From NCBI GenBank assembly GCA_030691865.1, contig JAUYDL010000021.1, positions 1-27,456 of the forward strand: 27,456 bases of DNA, written 5' to 3'. The stretch comes from Candidatus Omnitrophota bacterium. Its GTDB lineage: Bacteria > Omnitrophota > Gorgyraeia > Gygaellales > Profunditerraquicolaceae. The position numbers and the translations under genes were made by a program. The notes under the pieces are model-generated. The model saw only the letters and a list, made by a program, of their open reading frames with translations. It ran no database searches and was not told the origin of the DNA. Position 1 is the stretch's first letter, and every line of letters begins with the position of its first letter. Of this stretch, positions 7,542 to 13,130 are shown one piece after another.

Positions 7542-8433
7542 GGGCTCGATTGTGGCCATCGTCACGCCTTTTTCCGCCGCAGACCGCGGCGGAAATTTAA
7601 CAATTGATGAGAAAAAATTACGACAGTTGATTGATTTTCAGATTAACAACGGCACTAGCGGTATTGTGCCCTGCGGAACAACCGGAGAATCTGCGACTTT
7701 GAATTTTGATGAGCATGAGTCGGTAATCCGGATTGCCATCGAGCAGGCAAAAAAGAGGGTTCCGGTGATTGCCGGGACGGGTTCAAACTCAACCCAGGAA
7801 GCGATTATGCTTACACAGCAGGCGGCTTTGGCGGGTGCGGATGCTTCTTTGCAGGTCAGTCCATATTATAATCGTCCTACGCAGAGGGGGCTATATGAGC
7901 ATTTTAAGGCAATTGCCCAGTCCGTTAAAATTCCGATTATTCTCTATAATATTGCCGGCCGCACCGGAGTGAATATTGAGCCCGAGACTATTGCAAAGTT
8001 AGCGCAGGATTGTAAGAACATCGTAGCGGTGAAAGAGGCTTCGGGAAATTTAGATCAGATGTCACGCATAAAGCAGCTTTGTCCAAAAGAATTTGATTTG
8101 ATTTCAGGTGATGACGGCCTGACTTTGCCGGTATTAAGTATCGGGGGTATTGGGATAATTTCCGTAGTCGCTAATATTGTGCCGGCGGACGTGGCCGGCT
8201 TAGTCTCGGCTTTTGCAAAAGGTGATTTTAAAAAGGCTAAAGAATTACACTATAAATTATTGCCCTTAATCAAGGCAGTATTTTTAGAGACTAATCCTAT
8301 CCCGATTAAAACCGCTATGGGTTTATTGGGGATGTGCGAGCCAGGGTTACGTCTGCCGATGTGTGAGATGTCGCCAGAGAATTTAGAGAAGCTAAAGAAA
8401 GCTTTAAGGGATTATGGATTGCTTAAATCCTAA
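7534..8433 (+). CDS. dapA: 4-hydroxy-tetrahydrodipicolinate synthase
   Basis: A class I aldolase-fold enzyme that condenses pyruvate with aspartate semialdehyde, the committed step to diaminopimelate. It has 299 residues. The GTTGES motif carries the threonine that binds the substrate carboxylate. YYNRP and ILYNIAGRTG follow, then the Schiff-base lysine, Lys167, in VKEASGNLDQ, and the GDDGLTLPVLSIGG segment. AAAGGAG at 7519-7525 lies inside dapF and gives good spacing to ATG 7534. The gene overlaps dapF by 8 nt. Other N-acetylneuraminate lyase-family members share the fold, but the neighbours and motifs fit DapA. Confidence 0.96.
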   Translation: MFKGSIVAIVTPFSAADRGGNLTIDEKKLRQLIDFQINNGTSGIVPCGTTGESATLNFDEHESVIRIAIEQAKKRVPVIAGTGSNSTQEAIMLTQQAALAGADASLQVSPYYNRPTQRGLYEHFKAIAQSVKIPIILYNIAGRTGVNIEPETIAKLAQDCKNIVAVKEASGNLDQMSRIKQLCPKEFDLISGDDGLTLPVLSIGGIGIISVVANIVPADVAGLVSAFAKGDFKKAKELHYKLLPLIKAVFLETNPIPIKTAMGLLGMCEPGLRLPMCEMSPENLEKLKKALRDYGLLKS

Positions 8434-8552
8434 ACCCGAAACACGAAATTCTAAACAAACTCGAAACTATAAACTCAAAATCTAAAACATTACTTTTAAA
8501 GTTTTGAGTTTCGGATTTAGGATTTGTTTAGGATTTAGAGTTTAGAGTTTAA
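8432..8552. repeat. A/T-rich imperfect inverted repeat between dapA and dapB
   Basis: The left half is a series of AAACYCGAAA/TCTAAAC-like units from 8432 to about 8487. The right half, 8501-8552, reads as their inverse complement (TTTCGGATTTAGGATTTG and GGATTTAGAGTTTAGAG). The two arms of about 50 nt can form a long imperfect hairpin that fills most of this 140-nt gap. Its sequence is unrelated to the other repeat families in the window. Confidence 0.75.
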
Positions 8553-8573
8553 TTTGCATGCGGGAGGTTTAAA

Positions 8574-9287
8574 GTGATTAAATTAGGCGTTGCTGGTGTA
8601 TGCGGAAAAATGGGTAGGCGTATTTATGAGCTTGCCGGGTTGGATAAAGATTTAGAAGTAGCGCTGGCTTTGGAAAAGAAAGGCACGCCTTTAATTGGCA
8701 AGGATCTCGGCAAAATAAAAGTTTCATCCAATTTAGACGGTTTATTCCTGGTGGATGTATTAGTGGATTTTACCTTACCGGAAGCAGTGGATATGCACCT
8801 GGATTATGTTGCTAAATATAAGAAAGCTTATGTCTTGGGGACTACGGGTTTAAGCGATGCGCAGAAAACCAAAGTAGAAGAGGTTGCCAAAATCGTCCCG
8901 GTAGTTTTTGCCCCGAACATGTCCGTAGGGGTAAATGTTTTATTTTCCATACTTGCGGAGATTGCTAAAAAATTGGGGCCGGATTATAACGTAGAGATTG
9001 TAGAGGCGCATCATAAAGCTAAGAAAGATGCGCCCAGCGGGACAGCTAAAAAATTAGCCGAAATTATTACGCAAGTTACCAAAAAAGATGTTCCGATGCA
9101 TTCTATCCGCTTGGGTGATATTTTTGGCGATCATCTGGTAGTTTTTTGCGGAAATTCCGAGCGTATTGAGATTAAGCACCAGGCGCATTCGCGCGACTTG
9201 TTTGTGGTGGGAGCTTTAAGGGCCGTCAAATGGATTTTTGGAAAACCGGCCGGACTTTATTCCATGCAGGATGTGTTAAAAGGATAG
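8574..9287 (+). CDS. dapB: 4-hydroxy-tetrahydrodipicolinate reductase
   Basis: Reduces the DapA product with NAD(P)H to tetrahydrodipicolinate. The start is GTG 8574, with GGGAGG at 8562-8567 six bases upstream. At 237 residues it is shorter than the E. coli enzyme (273), as in many non-proteobacterial forms. Motifs in order are the Rossmann loop GVAGVCGKMGRR, LVDFTLPEAV, VLGTTGLS, FAPNMSVGVNVLF, the substrate motif EAHHKAKKDAPSGTAKKL, and the C-terminal SERIEIKHQAHSRDLFVVGA with GLYSMQDVL. Confidence 0.96.
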   Translation: MIKLGVAGVCGKMGRRIYELAGLDKDLEVALALEKKGTPLIGKDLGKIKVSSNLDGLFLVDVLVDFTLPEAVDMHLDYVAKYKKAYVLGTTGLSDAQKTKVEEVAKIVPVVFAPNMSVGVNVLFSILAEIAKKLGPDYNVEIVEAHHKAKKDAPSGTAKKLAEIITQVTKKDVPMHSIRLGDIFGDHLVVFCGNSERIEIKHQAHSRDLFVVGALRAVKWIFGKPAGLYSMQDVLKG

Positions 9288-9295
9288 AAAAACCA

Positions 9296-9349
9296 GGGGA
9301 CGGTTCTATTTTTTACTATTTTTTAGATTTAAAAAATAGAACCGTCCCC
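9296..9349. repeat. GGGGACGGTTCT palindrome, A-type, between dapB and dapL
   Basis: Left arm GGGGACGGTTCTATTTTTT, an ACTATTTTTT element and right arm AAAAAATAGAACCGTCCCC. It sits 8 nt after the dapB stop and ends 19 nt before the dapL ATG. Apart from one loop base it matches the copy at 3927-3980. Confidence 0.9.
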
Positions 9350-9368
9350 ATGATTCATTAAGAAAAAT

Positions 9369-10529
9369 ATGTTTAAACTATCTAAAAGATTACAGGCATT
9401 ACCGCCGTATCTGTTTTTGGAAATTGATAAAGCCAAACGTCAGGCGCGCGCCGAAGGCAGGGATATTATTGATTTAGGGATAGGAGACCCTGATCAACCT
9501 ACTCCCAAATTCATTATTGATGCTTTGAGCCAGGCAGCGCTGGATCCGGCTAATCACCGTTACGCTTTAGACCAGGGTATGCCGGTATTGCGCAACGCAA
9601 TCGGAGATTGGTATAAACGCAGGTTCAATGTTAATTTAAATCCCGAAACCGAGATCTTGCCGTTAATCGGTTCAAAAGAGGGTATAGCACATTTTCCCCT
9701 GGCTTTTTTAAATCCCGGAGACCTTTCCCTGGTTCCCGATCCCTGTTATCCGCCTTATAAGGGCGGGACAATACTGGCCGGAGGCAAGCCTTATCTTATG
9801 CCTTTATCCGCAGCGAATTCTTTTCTGCCGGATCTAAAGAAGATTCCGTTGTCTGCCCGCAGGAAAGCCAGAATCATGTTTATCAATTATCCCAATAATC
9901 CCACTAGTGCCTGCGCCGATAGCGATTTTTATTTGGAACTTATTAAATTTGCTGCTAAGAATAAGGTTATAATTATTTCAGATTTAGCTTATTCTGAGAT
10001 GGCTTATGACGGATATAAACCGCCGAGTATTTTAGAATACCCGGGGGCAAGTGAGGTGGCTATCGAATTTCATTCCTTATCCAAAACTTATAATATGACC
10101 GGCTGGCGTATCGGATGGGCATGCGGTAAGGCGCAATTAGTGGCCGCATTAGCTAAGGTAAAGAGTAATATTGATTCCGGGATTTTTTCGGTAATTCAGT
10201 TAGCCGGAGTTGCTGCCCTGCGGGGGCCGCAGGATTATTTAAAGGGTATGTGTGAACTTTACCAGCAAAGGCGGGATATTTTAGTTGACGGGCTTAATCG
10301 TTTAGGTTGGCTGGCCATAAAACCCAAAGCAACATTTTATGTCTGGATAAAGATCCCCCCGAAGGCAGATGCCATAAGTTTTGCGGCGCATCTTTTAAAG
10401 GACGCTAATATTGTGGTTACTCCCGGAGTAGGATTTGGCGAACACGGCCAAGGTTATATTCGCATGGCTTTAACTGTTTCTGGGGCCAGGATTAAAGAGG
10501 CTTTGGAACGTATAAAAAAAATCTCCTAA
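9369..10529 (+). CDS. dapL: LL-diaminopimelate aminotransferase
   Basis: A class I/II PLP aminotransferase of 386 residues that converts tetrahydrodipicolinate directly to LL-diaminopimelate with glutamate as amino donor. This bypasses the succinylase or acetylase branches. Visible motifs are DLGIGDPDQPTP near the N terminus, NYPNNPTSA, and the PLP lysine Lys239 in SLSKTYNMTGWRIGWACG. The next gene in the pathway, dapF, and the upstream dapA and dapB are all nearby, and no dapD, dapC or dapE is present here, so DapL is the best reading. Sequence alone cannot fully exclude another aspartate-aminotransferase-like role. There is only a weak purine stretch before the ATG, and a repeat lies just upstream. 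Confidence 0.88.
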   Translation: MFKLSKRLQALPPYLFLEIDKAKRQARAEGRDIIDLGIGDPDQPTPKFIIDALSQAALDPANHRYALDQGMPVLRNAIGDWYKRRFNVNLNPETEILPLIGSKEGIAHFPLAFLNPGDLSLVPDPCYPPYKGGTILAGGKPYLMPLSAANSFLPDLKKIPLSARRKARIMFINYPNNPTSACADSDFYLELIKFAAKNKVIIISDLAYSEMAYDGYKPPSILEYPGASEVAIEFHSLSKTYNMTGWRIGWACGKAQLVAALAKVKSNIDSGIFSVIQLAGVAALRGPQDYLKGMCELYQQRRDILVDGLNRLGWLAIKPKATFYVWIKIPPKADAISFAAHLLKDANIVVTPGVGFGEHGQGYIRMALTVSGARIKEALERIKKIS

Positions 10530-10930
10530 TGGTTATTTGTTATCTTGGCATTGGCTCAAATCTGGGCAATCGCAGAAAGAACATAAAATTGGCAGCTAAA
10601 TTGATCGGGGCTTTGAAAGACACCAAAATAATAAAAAAATCAAGATTTTTTGATTCTCTGCCTTGCGGCGGCCCGGCAGGACAGCCTAATTTTTTAAATG
10701 CCGCATTAAAAATCCAAACTAATTTTTCTCCCTCTGGTTTATTAAAAAAATTAAAAAAAATTGAAAATGAATTAGGCCGGATTCCTACTGTACGTTTTGG
10801 CCCCCGGGTTATTGATTTAGATATATTGCTTTATGGGGATAAGCGGATACGCAGTAAAGCCTTGACTATTCCCCATCAGCGTATGTTTAGCCGGGATTTT
10901 GTGATTAAACCATTAACTGAGGTTCTATGA
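10529..10930 (+). CDS. folK: 2-amino-4-hydroxy-6-hydroxymethyldihydropteridine diphosphokinase
   Basis: Transfers pyrophosphate from ATP to 6-hydroxymethyl-7,8-dihydropterin in folate synthesis. The N-terminal YLGIGSNLGNRRKNI and the family signature FGPRVIDLDILLYGD are both intact. It has 133 residues, at the short end of the family. Its ATG shares one base with the dapL stop (TAATG) and its stop overlaps panC by 4 nt, so it is clearly cotranscribed with both. The dihydropteroate synthase and aldolase partners are not in the window. Confidence 0.94.
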   Translation: MVICYLGIGSNLGNRRKNIKLAAKLIGALKDTKIIKKSRFFDSLPCGGPAGQPNFLNAALKIQTNFSPSGLLKKLKKIENELGRIPTVRFGPRVIDLDILLYGDKRIRSKALTIPHQRMFSRDFVIKPLTEVL

Positions 10931-11775
10931 GGGTTATCCGCGATCCAGGAAAGTTAAATAGATTGCTTAAAGGGGTAAGACGTAGCGCCAGGAGTATTGG
11001 TTTTGTGCCTACTATGGGTGCGTTGCATCCAGGGCATTTAAGTTTAATTAAACAGGCCGGCCGAGACAATGACACGGTGGTAGTGAGCATATTTGTTAAT
11101 CCTACGCAATTTGGTTCTCAGGAAGATCTGAACAAATATCCCCGTCCGCTTAAAAATGATCTTGCGCTGTGCCGTAAAGCAAGGGTGGATTTAGTTTTCC
11201 TGCCGGATTCCAAGATTATGTATCCGGAAGGTTTTGCTACCTTTGTTAATGTAGAAAAATTAGGCGACATACTTTGTGGAACTTCTCGGCCAGGACATTT
11301 CCGCGGAGTTGCTACGGTGGTAGCTAAGTTACTTAATATAGTTGCGCCAGATGTGCTTTATTTGGGGCAAAAAGATGCGCAGCAGTCAGTGATAATTGCT
11401 AGAATGATTAAAGATTTAAATTTTCCGGTTAAGATTAGGGTTTTGCCTACTGTGCGCCAAAAAGATGGGTTGGCTTTAAGTTCGCGCAATGTTTATTTAA
11501 ATGAAGACCAAAAACTTGATGCGCTAGTTTTATCCAAGGCTTTATGTTTGGCAAAATCTTTGATTGATCATGGTCAAACTGATGCAAGTAGAATTATTAA
11601 CAGGATAAAAGAGCTGATTGGTAAAAAGAAACAAGCTAGAATTGATTATGTTGCTATTGTTGATTTAGAAAAACTTAGACAGATCAAAAAGATAAATCAA
11701 GATTGCATGATTTGTTTGGCAGTAAAAATTGGTAAAACACGACTTATTGATAATTGCCTGATAACTTATGACTAA
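10927..11775 (+). CDS. panC: Pantothenate synthetase
   Basis: Joins pantoate and beta-alanine with ATP to make pantothenate, the coenzyme A precursor. It has 282 residues, normal for the family. Motifs are FVPTMGALHPGHLSLI (HIGH-like nucleotide motif), VSIFVNPTQFG, GHFRGVATVV, YLGQKDAQQ, and LSSRNVYL (KMSKS-like region). It overlaps folK by 4 nt and the next gene by 8 nt. panB and panD are absent from this window. Confidence 0.96.
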   Translation: MRVIRDPGKLNRLLKGVRRSARSIGFVPTMGALHPGHLSLIKQAGRDNDTVVVSIFVNPTQFGSQEDLNKYPRPLKNDLALCRKARVDLVFLPDSKIMYPEGFATFVNVEKLGDILCGTSRPGHFRGVATVVAKLLNIVAPDVLYLGQKDAQQSVIIARMIKDLNFPVKIRVLPTVRQKDGLALSSRNVYLNEDQKLDALVLSKALCLAKSLIDHGQTDASRIINRIKELIGKKKQARIDYVAIVDLEKLRQIKKINQDCMICLAVKIGKTRLIDNCLITYD

Positions 11776-12604
11776 AAATATGCGTAAGCTTAAAATTGGT
11801 ATTGTCGGTTGCGGAGCAATTGGCAGTTCTTTGGCAAAAGAGATAGTTGTTGGTTTGCGTGGTTCTGCTTGTTTAGCAGCTCTTTATGATATTAGGTTAG
11901 AAAAGTCACAATCACTTTCCAAGCAGCTAACTAAAAATACTAGATTTTGTGTAGGTAATTTGGATGCTTTAATTAGAAAGTCTGATCTGGTAATTGAGTC
12001 CTCTTGTGCTAAAGCTGCTTGGGAGATTGTGCGTAAATCTTTATCTGGCGGTCGTAAAGTGATGGTGATGAGTGTAGGGGGGATGGTTGGCCATCTGGAT
12101 CAGCTATTTGTTTTAGCCGAAAAGTTTAACGCGCAGGCTTATTTTCCCAGCGGAGCTATTTGTGGCATTGATGGTTTAAAAGCGGCAAATATAGCAGGAG
12201 TGCAAAGGATAGTTTTGACTACGCGCAAGCACCCGGATGCATTTAACGGCGTGGAATATGTGGTAAAAAAATTCCGCGGCGCGCTTGCGGGTTTAAAAAA
12301 AGACAAGATTTTATTTACTGGAACTGCCGCACAGGCAGTAAAATATTTTCCGCAGAATATCAATGTGGCCGCGGTTTTAGGGTTAGCCGGTATCGGCATG
12401 CATAAAACGAAAGTGTGTATAATCGCCAGTCCTAGTGTTCGCAAAAACATCCATGAAATTTTAATTGAATCTAAGGCCGCTAAGATTTTCACGCGCACCG
12501 AGAATATCCTGCATCCGGAGAATCCCAAGACTTCTTATTTGGCGGTACTCTCGGCAATTGCGACTTTAAAGCAAATTTTGCAGCCGATCAAAATCGGCAC
12601 TTGA
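11768..12604 (+). CDS. nadX: Aspartate dehydrogenase (NadX-like)
   Basis: This NAD(P)-dependent enzyme family oxidises L-aspartate to iminoaspartate, which feeds NAD synthesis. The Rossmann motif GIVGCGAIGSSLAKE is near the N terminus. The family signature PSGAICGIDGLKAA is in the middle, followed by LTTRKHPDAFNG and the C-terminal NPKTSYLAVLSAIATLKQI. It has 278 residues from ATG 11768. A second in-frame ATG at 11780 starts just before the conserved region and could be the real start. The 8-nt overlap with panC indicates shared translation. Whether it serves NAD synthesis or another aspartate use near panC cannot be seen here. Confidence 0.85.
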   Translation: MTKNMRKLKIGIVGCGAIGSSLAKEIVVGLRGSACLAALYDIRLEKSQSLSKQLTKNTRFCVGNLDALIRKSDLVIESSCAKAAWEIVRKSLSGGRKVMVMSVGGMVGHLDQLFVLAEKFNAQAYFPSGAICGIDGLKAANIAGVQRIVLTTRKHPDAFNGVEYVVKKFRGALAGLKKDKILFTGTAAQAVKYFPQNINVAAVLGLAGIGMHKTKVCIIASPSVRKNIHEILIESKAAKIFTRTENILHPENPKTSYLAVLSAIATLKQILQPIKIGT

Positions 12605-12618
12605 TAATTAAAAAACAT

Positions 12619-12673
12619 GGGGACGGTTCTGTTTTTTACTGTTTTTTAAATTTTAAAAAACAGAACCGTCCCC
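12619..12673. repeat. GGGGACGGTTCT palindrome, G-type, before the small basic protein gene
   Basis: Left arm GGGGACGGTTCTGTTTTTT, an ACTGTTTTTT element and right arm AAAAAACAGAACCGTCCCC. It begins 14 nt after the aspartate dehydrogenase stop and ends 36 nt before the next ATG. Confidence 0.9.
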
Positions 12674-12709
12674 TAGATTTTAAAAAAACGAAGGGGGGTG
12701 AATCAGAAA

Positions 12710-12949
12710 ATGGCAGATAAAGTAATGAAGTTAGGAATCAAAAGGGAAAAAGGATACCTCTATTATATTGACAAGCAAGGTGATGTCTCTTGCGCCAAAA
12801 TGGCAAGAGGCGCGAAAAAGGGAGGTGGCCCCAAGAAGGTAGCCAAATGCGGTATCAAGAGAAAAGTCGGATACCTTTATTTCTTGGACAAAAAGGGTGA
12901 TGTCTCTTGCGCCAAGATGAAAAGAGGCGGCAAGAAGAAAAAGAAGTAA
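12710..12949 (+). CDS. Small basic protein with two tandem copies of a GYLYxxDKxGDVSCAKM motif
   Basis: I do not recognise a named function. The 79-residue product is very lysine/arginine rich. It consists of two copies of one 34-residue unit (residues 4-37 and 43-76, offset 39), with 25 of 34 positions identical. Each unit has GIKR, GYLY, a D-K-x-G-D turn and VSCAKM.RG, with one cysteine in the same place; a lysine tail ends the protein. The DNA copies are also very alike, which suggests a recent internal duplication. The start is ATG 12710. The strong ribosome-binding site AAGGGGGGTGA (12691-12701) is 8 nt upstream and includes an in-frame GTG at 12698, which I reject as the start. Nucleic-acid or ribosome association is a guess from charge only. 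Palindromic repeats bracket the gene on both sides. Confidence 0.75.
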   Translation: MADKVMKLGIKREKGYLYYIDKQGDVSCAKMARGAKKGGGPKKVAKCGIKRKVGYLYFLDKKGDVSCAKMKRGGKKKKK

Positions 12950-12961
12950 GTCAGTAAACAT

Positions 12962-13091
12962 GGGGACGGTTCTGTTTTTCCCGAAAAACAAGGGGACGGT
13001 TCTATTTTTTAACGTCATTTCCACGAAAGTGGGAATCTATATAAAAAATAGAACCGTCCCCATGATTCTTTAGAAAAACAGAACCGTCCCC
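12962..13091. repeat. Nested composite of GGGGACGGTTCT palindromes with a third repeat in the centre
   Basis: The outer G-type arms are GGGGACGGTTCTGTTTTT (12962-12979) and AAAAACAGAACCGTCCCC (13074-13091). Inside are A-type arms, GGGGACGGTTCTATTTTTT (12992-13010) and AAAAAATAGAACCGTCCCC (13043-13061). The innermost loop carries an unrelated repeat (13014-13040). Each arm matches only its own partner at the G/A position. It fills almost the whole gap between the small basic protein gene and uvrA. Confidence 0.85.
13014..13040. repeat. GTCATTTCCACGAAAGTGGGAAT-type hairpin inside the composite repeat
   Basis: TTTCCAC (13018-13024), a GAAA tetraloop and GTGGGAA (13029-13035) form a 7-bp stem with one G-T pair. 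Sequences of this GTCATTCCCACGAAAGTGGGAA type are a commonly seen dispersed bacterial repeat (recalled, not searched). It replaces the ACTATTTTTT loop found in the simple A-type copies. Confidence 0.7.
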
Positions 13092-13130
13092 ATGTTTTAA
13101 TATAATAAATTACAAGCAAGCCTTATTTAA

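Noticed and set aside
12139..12528. 129-codon minus-strand frame inside the aspartate dehydrogenase gene
   Set aside because: Opposite-strand shadow of a well-supported gene with no independent start signals.
12731..13024. 97-codon minus-strand frame over the small basic protein gene and the repeat
   Set aside because: Its N-terminal part is translated repeat arm, and the plus-strand frame has the strong ribosome-binding site and internal repeat conservation.
2632..13091. Intrinsic terminators at every GGGGACGGTTCT palindrome
   Set aside because: Most copies are followed by ATGATT, TAGAT or similar without a T-run. Only the copies ending at 18530 and 19300 have one.
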